In this document: positions 46,737 through 56,586 of the stretch, piece after piece | How positions within the stretch are numbered: the stretch's first letter is position 1 | Layout: each line of letters opens with the position of its first letter | Virus record (IMG/VR): IMGVR_UViG_3300047508_000144 | Coordinates: 1-64,000 of that record | Source: a virus | DNA length: 64,000 nucleotides | Reading direction: 5' to 3' (one strand) | The notes under the pieces: model-generated | Seen by the model: only the letters and a program-made list of their open reading frames with translations | What the model was told of the DNA's origin: nothing | Database searches by the model: none | Made by a program: the position numbers and the translations under genes

Positions 46737-47360
46737 GTGCCGGATGTTGAGCGACCGCCTGGATGGGTGCCGGTTGATCAGGGCGTCGGCCAGGTGCCGA
46801 TGTCAATCACCACGAGTGTCGACGCTAGTAATGTGGCGTCGCCGCAGGATGCCAATAAGCCGGCCACTGAAATAATCCGACAGAACCAACCGGTCATCAA
46901 CAGGTTCGTTTCAATTCAGCGGCAACAGATCGAGATTGGAGGGCTCGATATCCATAGCTCCATACTCCCCCTGAAAGACATGTCTGTTTACTACAGTTAT
47001 GTGCAGGGGCGGGAGAAGATGCACTATCACATCGCTCCGCAAGTTGAAGCAGCGCCAGAGATACCGCAACCGGAAGCACTACCGGAAGAAGCACCGAAGC
47101 CACCAACACCGGAAGAGCCGCCAGAAGTATCGCGACCACCAGACCTAGAGGCGAGAGTGCCGACGCCGGAGGGATCGCCAGCGGAGCCGGAAGTGGAGCT
47201 ACCGCCAGAAGAGAGGCCGCCGGAAGAGGAGAAGCCGCCAAAAGAAGAGGAGTTGCCAGAAGAGGAGAAGAAGGAAAAGAAGGAAGCGCCAGAGTTCCTG
47301 GAAATAGACATGCCGTGCTTCTTGCCGGTTGAGTTTGGTGATGGCGCTGGTGATCCGTAG
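46737..47360 (+). CDS. Pro/Glu-rich protein, 207 aa, GTG start
   Basis: GTG at 46737; ATG at 46800 (MSITTSVDASNVASPQDANK) is an alternative. A short folded head (NRFVSIQRQQIEIGGLDIHS) and then about 110 residues of Pro/Glu/Lys repeats (EELPEEEKKEKKEAPEFLE). Likely an extended, charged spacer protein. Confidence 0.6.
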   Translation: MPDVERPPGWVPVDQGVGQVPMSITTSVDASNVASPQDANKPATEIIRQNQPVINRFVSIQRQQIEIGGLDIHSSILPLKDMSVYYSYVQGREKMHYHIAPQVEAAPEIPQPEALPEEAPKPPTPEEPPEVSRPPDLEARVPTPEGSPAEPEVELPPEERPPEEEKPPKEEELPEEEKKEKKEAPEFLEIDMPCFLPVEFGDGAGDP

Positions 47361-47374
47361 GGAGTGGCCTGATC

Positions 47375-47557
47375 ATGGCTTGTGCTAGCTGTAAGGAACG
47401 CGCTGAGTTGCTCATGAGGGCGCGCGAAGCTTATCAACGTGGCGACATACCGGAAGCCCAGCGGCTTCTCAGGGAGATGTTTGGAACTGTAGTGAAGGAC
47501 GTGGACAAGCACGTCTCGATGGTTATCCACGGTCTGCTGTCAAACAAACCGAAGTAA
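47375..47557 (+). CDS. small Cys-containing helical protein, 60 aa
   Basis: MACASCKERAELLMRAREAY, a CxxC followed by a helical hairpin like a TPR unit (QRGDIPEAQRLLREMFGTVV). Ribosome site GGGAG ten bases upstream. Function unknown. Confidence 0.7.
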   Translation: MACASCKERAELLMRAREAYQRGDIPEAQRLLREMFGTVVKDVDKHVSMVIHGLLSNKPK

Positions 47558-47562
47558 CCGCC

Positions 47563-49080
47563 ATGAGTTATCTGACTACTCCAGACCTCCCAGAGTTCAG
47601 TAAGGCGGTCATCTCGTTCTGGTTCAAGGCACCGCAGGCGGCGCTAGATGCTGCGCAGGCGGAATCGGATCAGGACCTAGGAGACGCGGACCCGCCGCCA
47701 CTTTGGGGACTTGTACCGCTTCTTGTTTTTGGGAAGGAGGGGACAGGCAACAGCAAGGTCGAGTCGAGCAATTCAGCTGATCCGCACACGGAAGTCCATA
47801 GTTTACATTCATGCGCTACGGTCAACGCTACTCGTAGCGGCGGTTGGCCTACAGTTTGCGTATCTTGGGAGAATGAATGCTCTGATAGCTCTTACGAAAC
47901 CACCTGGAGCGACGTCACGGTTAGCTATTCGGCTACACCCGGTAAACCCACAAACCCTTCGTTCATCGCAATAGACGGAGGTGGGCGTCTACGAATTAAT
48001 TTCGAATCTACCAAGATGGGAGAGGTCTCGGGGTTCTGTGGTCTGACTAAGGGTTCGAGTGATCATACCACAGGTGGGCATTCTGATTTGTGTTGCCACT
48101 ACCCAATCACGGGTGGATGCGGAGGTGGCAGCGAGTGTGTCACCGATCCGTTGCCCGGCACTTTCTGGGGCATGATGTTTTGGGTTTTTGGGCTGATAGG
48201 GCTGGTAATGCTTACAGCAGTTGCTGACCAATGCGAACTTGGCGGCGGCGGTGGCGGCGAATTTGTTGAAGGGAAGTCTGAGTACGGACCTGTTCCTGTC
48301 GATTTTGGCACAGGCGCACTCAACGTCAGTCTGCCCAAAGAACAAGGAGACCAACCTTTAGCTGGTGATAAGTGGCATCATGTCTTGATTTCTGTCGACA
48401 TGACTGAGGGGGCTGTAGCGTCTGGTGGTGGCGGCATCAGCGCATCGTGCACCATGTATGTCGCCATAGACGATAAAAACTACAAGACAGGCAGCTACCC
48501 TCTTGAGGGCACCAACAAGGTCGTCCCCGGAGGTGCTGCAGCAGTTACTGGTATGCCTGGAGGGGAGAATTGTGGGCCGGGGAGCTACTCGCTCACCAGC
48601 ATGTCTGTGCCTTCCGCCCCGGTAGGCATCCCGTCAGTAGAAAAATACGTCGATCGCATTCGCAAGGTTCAGATGGCCGAGTTGCTGTTCTTCACGGGTG
48701 TCACGCTCGACACCAGCGAAGAGCAGAACCGTCGTCATTTCATCAGCGGGCCGGACAAGAACGGATTCCAGCGTCCGACCAACACACCGATGCTCATTGT
48801 ACCTATGCGTAAATTCGCCTTTGGTGATCCTGCGACCTGGGAACCTGGCGCTGACAACCCTGCCTGGGCCCCCCCGCTGTTCGACCCCAGCATCATGCCT
48901 ACCGGGATGAAGGGACTGGGTACGGCCGACATCGACTTCACAAAATGCCAATGGAACTGGCAGATGGGACTGAATCTGGGTACTCTTCGTGGCAAGGTTA
49001 ACAGGACCGGGAAAATCAAGGCGTTGGTTCCTCCAATAGATGAACAGCCTAAGATACAGGCCAGTGGAGGCGGAGCTTAG
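47563..49080 (+). CDS. LamG-like fibre/surface protein, 505 aa
   Basis: MSYLTTPDLPEFSKAVISFW starts a lectin-like (LamG-type) fold (ISFWFKAP). The middle (about 60-230) is Ser/Thr/Cys-rich and contains a membrane-like helix (FWVFGLIGLVMLTAVADQCE), odd for a fibre. The C-terminal half resumes lectin-like motifs (HHVLISVDMTEGAVASGGGG). Strand-rich, likely surface-exposed. Confidence 0.65.
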   Translation: MSYLTTPDLPEFSKAVISFWFKAPQAALDAAQAESDQDLGDADPPPLWGLVPLLVFGKEGTGNSKVESSNSADPHTEVHSLHSCATVNATRSGGWPTVCVSWENECSDSSYETTWSDVTVSYSATPGKPTNPSFIAIDGGGRLRINFESTKMGEVSGFCGLTKGSSDHTTGGHSDLCCHYPITGGCGGGSECVTDPLPGTFWGMMFWVFGLIGLVMLTAVADQCELGGGGGGEFVEGKSEYGPVPVDFGTGALNVSLPKEQGDQPLAGDKWHHVLISVDMTEGAVASGGGGISASCTMYVAIDDKNYKTGSYPLEGTNKVVPGGAAAVTGMPGGENCGPGSYSLTSMSVPSAPVGIPSVEKYVDRIRKVQMAELLFFTGVTLDTSEEQNRRHFISGPDKNGFQRPTNTPMLIVPMRKFAFGDPATWEPGADNPAWAPPLFDPSIMPTGMKGLGTADIDFTKCQWNWQMGLNLGTLRGKVNRTGKIKALVPPIDEQPKIQASGGGA

Positions 49081-49083
49081 ATC

Positions 49084-51300
49084 ATGCCGTACGTAGCACC
49101 GATCGTATGGGGCGACCCGTCGTACATGTTCCAGACGTCTGCGCAGCTGGTGAGCCTTGCCGAGGCGTACATCCAGTCACTTCAGGCGCAGGCTGGTCAG
49201 CTGGTGCCCCCCTCGATCAACGTGAACTTTCCGACCGTCACCACACCTCCGTTCCCCGGGCTCGCGGTTCCGCCCCCTCTGGTAGACGTGACCTGGACCG
49301 TTCCGAATCAGCCCCCGCCGTTCAACGGACAGGTGGACCTGTCCGGCATCACCATCCCGCCATTCACGGGCCAAGCACCGACGCTCAGTTTCGGCGCCGC
49401 CCCCGTGCCGTTCGCGGGCACTGTGCCCGACGCGCCGACCACCAACCTGGATTTCGTCTACCCAACCGTCTCGGTGGTGATGCCAACCCCGCCGGCATTG
49501 ATGACGCTTGGCACGGTGAACTTCCCGAACATCGTGATACCACCTTTCGTCGCGGACGTGCCGAGGTTCACCGCTGCAGAACCAGGGCCGTTCAACTACA
49601 TCCCGGTCGCGCCTTACACTTCGAAGCTTCTGGAGGACCTCGAAGAAGACCTCGATCTGGCGATCACCGCCGGGGAGTACACACATCTCAACAAGCAGGC
49701 CCAGCAGGCGTTGTGGGACGCCGGCCGCGAGCGCGAGTACAAGCAGCAGGCCGCGGCGCTCTCCGAGCTGAACAGGATGGAAGTGCTGGGCTACGCTTTC
49801 CCGCCCGGCGCGTTCGTCGACGCCAGAATCAAAATACAGACTGAGACAAATTATACGATCGCTGGCTTGTCCCGCGACATCATGACGAAGCAGGCCGAGC
49901 TGCAGCTCGCCAACATCGTCAAGGCGCGCGAGAACGCAACCACCCTGGAAGGCCAGCTGATCCAGTACGCCAACCAGAGCGCACAGCGTGCATTCGACGC
50001 TGCCAAGTACGCCACTGAAGCGGGGATCGCGCTCTACAATGCGAAGGTGCAGGCGTACACCGCCGCGCTGGAAGGGTACAAGACTCAAGCGCTGGTCTAC
50101 GACACCCAGATCAAGGGGATCATGGCGCAGGTCCAGATCACCCAGGCGCAGATCGAATACGAGAAGACCAAGGCCGAGATCAACACTGCGCTGGTCAAGC
50201 AGTACGAGGTCGAGGTCCAGGCTCAGATGGCGGTCCTGCAGATTTACAAGACGCAGGTGGAGATCATCCAGACCCAGGCGCAGGTCGAGAAGATCAAGGT
50301 CGAGATTTACGGCGAGGAGATCAAGGCGTTCGTCGGTCGGATCAACGCCTATACGGCCGAGGTCGAAGGCTACAAGGCCGGCGTGGAAGCGCAGGCTACG
50401 ATCGAGCAAGCATACAAGACATCAGTTGATGCGTACACCGCCGAGGTCAACGCCGGTGTGGCGCAGATCAACGCCCGGGTCGCCGTATTCCATGGCCAGG
50501 TGGAAGCTTTCCAGGCTCAATTAGCCGGCTACGATTCTGCCATCAAGGGCATGGTTGGTCAGGCTCAGGCTGCATCCGCGTTCAACACTTCCGAAGCGGA
50601 GGTGTTCAAGGCCCAGGTCGCGGCGATGCAGAGTTACAATGAGGTGCTGACCAAGCAATGGGAAGCGATCCTAAGCGAGCAGGTGCAGATCACGCAGCTT
50701 GGAGTGTCTACTGCCAAGGCCAACGGCGATCTCTACATCGCAGCACGCGGGCTCTCACTCGATGCTTCCAAGGTGGGTGCGCAGGTTTGTGCGCAGCTTG
50801 GTGCTGCTGCACTCGGGGCGATCAGCTGGCACAACAGCTCGCAGTGGTCGTCGAACATGCAGACCAGCGATGGCAACAACATCAACACCAACACCGGCTA
50901 CAATACCAACTTCAACACCAACACCGGCAACAGCCACACCACAAGCAGCAACCAGAACTTCAACCAAAACGATAGCAACAGCAACAGCAACGTAAATAGC
51001 AACTCCAATTCCAACTCCAACAGCAACGTCAACTCGAACACGAACTCGAACAGCAATGTGAATTCGAATTCGAACACCAACTCGAACTCCAACATCAACA
51101 GCAACACGAACTCGAACAGCAACATCAACTCGAACACGAACAGCAATTCGAACATTAACTCGAATACAAACGCGAACAGCAACGTCAACTCGAACACGAA
51201 CTCGAACAGCAACGTCAACTCGAACTCGAACAGCAACGTGAACTCGAATATCAATTCGACGTCCAACAATACCAACACCAACATGAACTCAAGCGTGTAG
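49084..51300 (+). CDS. long coiled-coil virion protein with Asn/Ser repeat tail, 738 aa
   Basis: Pro/Ile/Thr-rich start, then a helical middle with long coiled coils (AQVQITQAQIEYEKTKAEIN; VEIIQTQAQVEKIKVEIYGE). The last 130 residues are almost only Asn and Ser/Thr with NSNSNVNSN units, changing to NTNMNSS at the end. Rod-like rather than globular. Position suggests a tail fibre or internal rod; the repeat tail has no enzymatic meaning I can assign. Confidence 0.7.
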   Translation: MPYVAPIVWGDPSYMFQTSAQLVSLAEAYIQSLQAQAGQLVPPSINVNFPTVTTPPFPGLAVPPPLVDVTWTVPNQPPPFNGQVDLSGITIPPFTGQAPTLSFGAAPVPFAGTVPDAPTTNLDFVYPTVSVVMPTPPALMTLGTVNFPNIVIPPFVADVPRFTAAEPGPFNYIPVAPYTSKLLEDLEEDLDLAITAGEYTHLNKQAQQALWDAGREREYKQQAAALSELNRMEVLGYAFPPGAFVDARIKIQTETNYTIAGLSRDIMTKQAELQLANIVKARENATTLEGQLIQYANQSAQRAFDAAKYATEAGIALYNAKVQAYTAALEGYKTQALVYDTQIKGIMAQVQITQAQIEYEKTKAEINTALVKQYEVEVQAQMAVLQIYKTQVEIIQTQAQVEKIKVEIYGEEIKAFVGRINAYTAEVEGYKAGVEAQATIEQAYKTSVDAYTAEVNAGVAQINARVAVFHGQVEAFQAQLAGYDSAIKGMVGQAQAASAFNTSEAEVFKAQVAAMQSYNEVLTKQWEAILSEQVQITQLGVSTAKANGDLYIAARGLSLDASKVGAQVCAQLGAAALGAISWHNSSQWSSNMQTSDGNNINTNTGYNTNFNTNTGNSHTTSSNQNFNQNDSNSNSNVNSNSNSNSNSNVNSNTNSNSNVNSNSNTNSNSNINSNTNSNSNINSNTNSNSNINSNTNANSNVNSNTNSNSNVNSNSNSNVNSNINSTSNNTNTNMNSSV
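50966..51285 (+). repeat. AAC-rich Asn/Ser coding repeat
   Basis: Over 300 bases of near-tandem (AAC-AGC / AAC-TCG / AAC-GTC) triplets with a 6-base alternation, coding Asn-Ser/Val/Ile/Thr. The reverse strand appears as a long Leu/Val/Glu/Phe-rich shadow frame. Confidence 0.9.
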
Positions 51301-51311
51301 GGACGACTGCC

Positions 51312-53684
51312 ATGCCCTATTACGATCCCAGTTTCGAAGCAAAGCTGAATCGCAAGTACGACATCCTTGCCGAGGAAGCTGCGGCTAGAACCAAGTCAGC
51401 CAGTGCCGACTATATGCGAGCCGAGACTGACGCCAAGTCGTTGCCGCAGTATCGGGCAGACTTGGGTTACCATGCTCGCGGGGCGGGCCAGCTTAATCTT
51501 GAGCAAGCGGCTACCCTGGCTGCGAAGCGGTACATGGACCCTGATTTGCTGGGCCAGTTGTTTGACTCTGGGCGGCTACCTGGCCTAGGCGGGGCCAATG
51601 CAGCAACACCCGGCACAGGAGCGCCCGGTGCAGGAGGACAGCCCGGTGGAGTGCCTTCAACAGCAGGGCCTCCGCCGATAGTATTTCAAACGATGCCGGG
51701 TTCAGCAGCAGCAGCACAACCAGTAGTATCTCCGACATCTACAGCAGCATCTTCAACGGCTGCAGATACAGTCCAACCTGCGAGCGTTCTATCGCCAGAG
51801 TCGCTAGAGAACATGTCACCGGAAGAGTTGGCGACGTGGACGAAAACCGCAGCAACGCCGCAGGGAGTGCAAGGACCGACAGCACCAGCAGGAGCAGAAG
51901 CGCAGCGAAGATTAGCTGCAGCACAAGCTCGAATGCCGTCATTGGTAAGACCGACTTCGGTTACTACAACCAAAGCACCGGCGACGACTCCGCTTTACAG
52001 CACTGGCTTCCGAAGAGGTATTCCCGACGTCAAGCCGCGTGGCTACGCGGAGGGAGATGCGGATGTTCTCCTGCGGCGCCCACTGTTTGGTGTTCCAGCC
52101 CCACGCGGTGGCGTAGGCGGCGCTGGCGCGCCCGGCAGTACGCTGCCCGGCGGCACGCTGCCACCTGGCGGGCCCGCGCCTATGCCCATGCCAGCGCCCA
52201 TGCCCATGCCCGGGCCCGCGCCCGAGGGGCCCATGGCCGGGCCTCCGGCCGCGCTCGCTGGCCCCGGGGTTGGTACGCCCTGGAATCCAAATGCGGGGTA
52301 CGGCATAGAAAATCTTGGTGGAATTGTTGATGCGACTCTCAGGATGGTCAACCCGGAGAAGTTCAACGCGGCGCTTCAGACTTTTCGTCCTTCGGAGAAC
52401 ATCGAGGATCGCCGCTTCAATGATCCCACCCAAGGACCTCAAGGCGTCTTAGGCACAGCAGCCAATGTCGCTAGCGACATTGGCGGCCGAATTGCCAGCG
52501 GTGGCCAAGCGCTCGCCTCCGATATCTGGAAGGCGGTAGCTGGCGATCGCGCCGCTCCCGGCAGCTTGGCTGAACAGGCCGGCTACAACAGCCGCGACCT
52601 TCAAGGGGGGCAGCCCACCGCAGGCGGCATTGTAAGCCAGTTTATAAGCGGTCTGGGTAATCTGTTTGGCGGCGGCGCTACAGCAGCGCCCCTGACAGAA
52701 TCGCCGGTGTTTAGTGGTGGCGGCGGCTCGCTCCCCGGCGGTGATGTCGGATCAGAGGAGTACGGCTATCGAAAGGGCACCGCGAACGTCAAAGGCAAAA
52801 GCAAAGGCGACAAGGGTGGTGGCCCACCCAAAGGGCTTGAGGCGATACTGCCGCTCCTGGCTGCAATGCAGGGCGGCGGCGCCGGTGGACCGCCGGCAGG
52901 TCCGCCAGCAGGTCCGCGACCGGCTCCGGGGATGAAGAAAGGCTCTGCCGACGTCAAGGGCACCAAGGGCGCCAAGGGTCTCAAGAAAGGCTCTGCCAAC
53001 GTCAAGGGCAAAGGGAGCAAGGGAAGCAAGTCCGATGACCAGCCGCCTGAGGGGCTTGAGGCGATACTGCCAGCGCTCATGATGGCAGCGAAGGGTGGTG
53101 GTGCTGTCGGCCCGCAAGCGGGTCCGGGTCTCCCTCCGTCCATGGGACCGGGCGCCGCCGCGCCACCCGGCTTCGCATATGGTACGTCGAATGTGCGAGG
53201 ATATGCGGCAGGCGGAATGGTACCTCCGATGCCTGACACTACGCCTAATACAGGTCCTGGCTCTCTTCCATCTGCACCGGCAGTACCACTGCCTTATAGC
53301 CCGCAACAAGGTGCGGCTATGTCGAATGACGCGGGTGCTTCTCGAATCATGCCCAGCAACCCGGCAGCAGCACAACCACTGGGGACATCACCCTACGATC
53401 AGCAACGTGCATCACCATCAGCATTCGCGACTCAGGAGCTTGCCAGGGGTACACCCACCGTGCAGCCACATCCGAACTATCCGTTCGGCGCCGGCTATCT
53501 GTTCGGTGCGAACGAAGTACCGGGGCAGGGCACTGGGAAGACCGACACAGTACCGGCGATGCTGGCACCGCACGAGGCGGTGCTCAACAAGGCAGCTGCC
53601 GACATACTGGGGCGAGGTCTCATTGCGGCGCTGAATGCCCAAGGAGTGAAGCAGATGGGGATGGGCCGCGGCGCTACGTCTTAG
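51312..53684 (+). CDS. large glycine/proline-rich tail protein with GTANVKG motifs, 790 aa
   Basis: Helical N-terminus (YDPSFEAKLNRKYDILAEEA), a long Pro/Gly/Ala-rich stretch, and five copies of a motif like GYAEGDADVL, YRKGTANVKGKSKG, KKGSADVKG, KKGSANVKGKGSKG, YGTSNVRGYAAGG. The C-terminus DTVPAMLAPHEAVLNKAAAD with ILGRGLIAALNAQG is a known ending of phage minor virion proteins. Ends by overlapping the convergent primase gene by 11 bases. Confidence 0.7.
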   Translation: MPYYDPSFEAKLNRKYDILAEEAAARTKSASADYMRAETDAKSLPQYRADLGYHARGAGQLNLEQAATLAAKRYMDPDLLGQLFDSGRLPGLGGANAATPGTGAPGAGGQPGGVPSTAGPPPIVFQTMPGSAAAAQPVVSPTSTAASSTAADTVQPASVLSPESLENMSPEELATWTKTAATPQGVQGPTAPAGAEAQRRLAAAQARMPSLVRPTSVTTTKAPATTPLYSTGFRRGIPDVKPRGYAEGDADVLLRRPLFGVPAPRGGVGGAGAPGSTLPGGTLPPGGPAPMPMPAPMPMPGPAPEGPMAGPPAALAGPGVGTPWNPNAGYGIENLGGIVDATLRMVNPEKFNAALQTFRPSENIEDRRFNDPTQGPQGVLGTAANVASDIGGRIASGGQALASDIWKAVAGDRAAPGSLAEQAGYNSRDLQGGQPTAGGIVSQFISGLGNLFGGGATAAPLTESPVFSGGGGSLPGGDVGSEEYGYRKGTANVKGKSKGDKGGGPPKGLEAILPLLAAMQGGGAGGPPAGPPAGPRPAPGMKKGSADVKGTKGAKGLKKGSANVKGKGSKGSKSDDQPPEGLEAILPALMMAAKGGGAVGPQAGPGLPPSMGPGAAAPPGFAYGTSNVRGYAAGGMVPPMPDTTPNTGPGSLPSAPAVPLPYSPQQGAAMSNDAGASRIMPSNPAAAQPLGTSPYDQQRASPSAFATQELARGTPTVQPHPNYPFGAGYLFGANEVPGQGTGKTDTVPAMLAPHEAVLNKAAADILGRGLIAALNAQGVKQMGMGRGATS

Positions 53685-56586
53685 GTTTGAACTCGACGAT
53701 CCTCCTGGCGTCGTCAGGTCCAGGTACGTTTGGGACGGCGATCGGTGACGTCGTCTTTACCGGGATCACAAAGCAAGCGATTGGGTTGCTGAAATTTCGA
53801 GGCTCTGCGCGCATTCGCTTTTTGGTGGACGTGTGCGAGATGAGCCCGCTCGCCTTGAGGCGATTGAGTATGCCACTGTAATCGTGATGATGTTTGTTGC
53901 AGTATTCCCGGAATGGCCCGATGCGTACGTATACTTCTGTCTTGTTGATTTCGTACCGTGCCTTGATCTCAAAGTGAGGTGGCATGTACAGCACCTCAAC
54001 TTCACCCCTGGAATTTCGATCAACGCGGCACATGCTCGGATTGATCTCCTCCAGGTACTCATTGAGGATGGCGTCTGGTGTTGTGTGTTCTCGTTCGAGT
54101 TTGGCCGCGGCGCGCATGGCCGGTATCTGCACGTTGATCAACCACTCTCTCATGACCTTGTAGTCGAAGCGCCAGTACCCCAGTTTGTTGCCCAGCTTGA
54201 TCCCCAGTAGAGCGGTAGCTGCAGCAGCGGTCATGTAGCGTTCTTCCTGGCTGGCGTTGATGTCCCTTTCGAACTCCTCCAGGATTTCCAGGAACTTCTT
54301 GCCGATCGCTTCGGTGTGCGGCAAGCAACGACACAGGAAGTCTTCGCCGATCCAGCCGTAATTCTGAACAAGCAATCTCTTGAATGCGTCGGCTTCAGCC
54401 TTGGTATGAATCGTGTTCTGATCCACCTTGATCTCGAACACGCGCATGATGCCGGCCTGACCGCCGGAGCTGTCGTTGTTGACCATCTGCACCAGCGACT
54501 TGTTGCTGGTGCAGATAGTCAGGTTGGATTTGCGCCCGCCGCGAGGATGACGAAAGCTGCGATCGGACCTCAGGCCCTTCCATGTCCCAGGCTGAGTCGC
54601 CGCAAGAGCGATCTCGTGCGCTGTCTCGGGATCGAACCTTGTGATCTCATCGCACATAAAAGGTAGGTTACGATGCAGCATGCTGTATTCGAAACGCCCC
54701 TTGTCGGTGCCAGTCGAACGCAAACCGCTGATGGGGTAAAGCTCCGGATGTCCCCAGATGCTGGCAGCAGTATAGAGACCCGTGCTCTTTGACGCGCCAG
54801 TCTCTCCAAACAGACAAATCAGCATGCCGTATAAACCGGAGAACCTGAAGAACGGAGTCGCCAAGGATGCGCCAAGGGCAAACTGCTGGGCCATGTACGC
54901 TGGATGGTCGTAGAAACCCATGAGCGCAGTCTGCTGAGCCAACGTGCCCATGCGGCCCATGCAATCGAGTTGTGTATTCTGTGTCATCACACAGGGAACA
55001 ACCGAACCATCCGCGACTGAGATTTTCCGGCCGTACAGAATGAACCATTCCGGGGTTCCGAACTCTACCGGCTTCTCGATCTCGGTTGATTCCTGTTTGG
55101 GTACTTTCCACCCAAGCCAGTCAAACTGTTCAAGATCATCCACATGCCTTCGCAGTTCTTTGAGATACGCCGGCAGGAACGCCTGCATTGCCTTGAAGTG
55201 TTTCGGCGAGATGATGACGTCCTTGTTGCGAAGCGCCGCCCCAAGGCTTTGTATATTTAGATCGTCGTTCATGATCTCAACTATCCTCCAGCCATTGCGT
55301 GGAGACTTGACATACCAGCGCGAGAGGCAGCTCTCATTGGAGGTTGCGGTGACCCACTGTATGGGGAACATCGGGCAGTCACAAATCAGGCCCTTCTTTT
55401 TCTCCGTGATCCCGTAGGTCATGTCCAGTTTGTAGGGCGTCGGTGGGAGACATGGTGGCGTTGGGTCCGCTCCATTCGTAGAGGCCATGAACGCAGGCCC
55501 AGGCGCGGGCTGGTGCGTTTGCTGGTAAACCAGGTTGGCAATCAGGAGCGGGTTCTTCGCCAAGTCTTTGTGCGGGCAGCGCGCGCAGATCGCGGGGTCG
55601 CCGCTGTTGTGGTCGATCTTCTCGCAGCCGGGCGGCGGCAGGACCCAGGCGTCCAGCTTGGCTTGAGTCTCCGCCTCAGTGTACTTGGGATAGCCGCTCG
55701 ACCACTCGTGGGCCTTCTCCTCGCCGTCGTCGCAATGCTTGATGGTGCCGATGCCGGCGTGCCACTGCGGCTCTGACACGTTTCCCTGGCTGTCCCGGAA
55801 GTTCCGCATGTGCTCGCAGACATCGGCGACCTCGTCGGCCGGCGGGCGGCGCCCATCCCAGGCAACGGAGAGCGTGTCAATCCCCTTTATATTACCCGAT
55901 ATGCAGCGAACCGCTTCAGTGCGGACGTAGTCGACGGTCAAAATGTTGAGCTGATCCAAGAACTTATTGGTAGAAAGCGACTCAAACAGGACCTCTACTT
56001 TGCGGGGATTGCTGGAGTCTTTGTAGTTAAACGTGCCGGGGACGCGCAGCACGCTGCTCTGGTCCGTGGTGCGGGAGGGGTCGACATGCAGCTCGTGCTG
56101 CTGGGCCAGCCAGAAGAGTCTGGCAGCTGGTTCTTTCCAAGCCAGAGACTCGATCGGCGTGTCAATTATCCAGTAGACATGTATACCGTATCCTGAGTTT
56201 ACGATGATCGGGGATGGCAGGCCGGTCTCGAACAGGAACTTCTCCAGCGCATCGAAGATGTCCTGCACGGTGGCGTAGTGATCCTTTGGACCCCCGGTGT
56301 CGATGTCGAAGAAAAAGACGCAGGCTTCCTTCATGTTCGCGTGCGTCCGGAATGTCTGGAATTTCCCGGTGCTCGGATTCTCTTCGCGTATGACCTTCAG
56401 CGTATGCGCCGCAAAATATAAATCCTTCGATTGTTTCTTTGTCAGGACATAAGCGATCACATCGTCGAGGGTGTCGCACCCTCGATGCGCCATGACCGTT
56501 TCGCCATCGGGCTTCACCCACGGGGTGGCAATGCAGTAGGGGCCGTGCTGCGGCCATACCATGCTCAGGAATTTGCGCGTGTTCAT
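53674..56586 (-). CDS. primase-helicase (AEP-type primase with ATPase domain)
   Basis: 970 residues. N-terminal archaeo-eukaryotic primase-like domain: FFFDIDTG (D94, D96), SGYGIHVYW (131-139) and VDPSRTTDQSSVLRVPGTFN further on. A cysteine pattern (C..C..C..C around 320-345) suggests a zinc knuckle. C-terminal ATPase domain with Walker A GETGASKST (about 594-602), related to DUF927/VirE-like helicases. It should start and unwind at the phage fork. GAGCAGGAGCAGGGCTC lies before the ATG. Confidence 0.85.
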   Translation of the reverse strand: MNTRKFLSMVWPQHGPYCIATPWVKPDGETVMAHRGCDTLDDVIAYVLTKKQSKDLYFAAHTLKVIREENPSTGKFQTFRTHANMKEACVFFFDIDTGGPKDHYATVQDIFDALEKFLFETGLPSPIIVNSGYGIHVYWIIDTPIESLAWKEPAARLFWLAQQHELHVDPSRTTDQSSVLRVPGTFNYKDSSNPRKVEVLFESLSTNKFLDQLNILTVDYVRTEAVRCISGNIKGIDTLSVAWDGRRPPADEVADVCEHMRNFRDSQGNVSEPQWHAGIGTIKHCDDGEEKAHEWSSGYPKYTEAETQAKLDAWVLPPPGCEKIDHNSGDPAICARCPHKDLAKNPLLIANLVYQQTHQPAPGPAFMASTNGADPTPPCLPPTPYKLDMTYGITEKKKGLICDCPMFPIQWVTATSNESCLSRWYVKSPRNGWRIVEIMNDDLNIQSLGAALRNKDVIISPKHFKAMQAFLPAYLKELRRHVDDLEQFDWLGWKVPKQESTEIEKPVEFGTPEWFILYGRKISVADGSVVPCVMTQNTQLDCMGRMGTLAQQTALMGFYDHPAYMAQQFALGASLATPFFRFSGLYGMLICLFGETGASKSTGLYTAASIWGHPELYPISGLRSTGTDKGRFEYSMLHRNLPFMCDEITRFDPETAHEIALAATQPGTWKGLRSDRSFRHPRGGRKSNLTICTSNKSLVQMVNNDSSGGQAGIMRVFEIKVDQNTIHTKAEADAFKRLLVQNYGWIGEDFLCRCLPHTEAIGKKFLEILEEFERDINASQEERYMTAAAATALLGIKLGNKLGYWRFDYKVMREWLINVQIPAMRAAAKLEREHTTPDAILNEYLEEINPSMCRVDRNSRGEVEVLYMPPHFEIKARYEINKTEVYVRIGPFREYCNKHHHDYSGILNRLKASGLISHTSTKKRMRAEPRNFSNPIACFVIPVKTTSPIAVPNVPGPDDARRIVEFKPKT

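Noticed and set aside
47563-49080. Membrane helix in the LamG-like protein as evidence for a membrane protein
   Set aside because: One hydrophobic stretch in a long secreted-type protein flanked by glycine and cysteine is more likely a buried strand or helix.
50898-51284. Leftward Leu/Val/Glu/Phe-rich frame opposite the Asn/Ser repeat
   Set aside because: It is the complement of the AAC-rich repeat and has no ribosome site.
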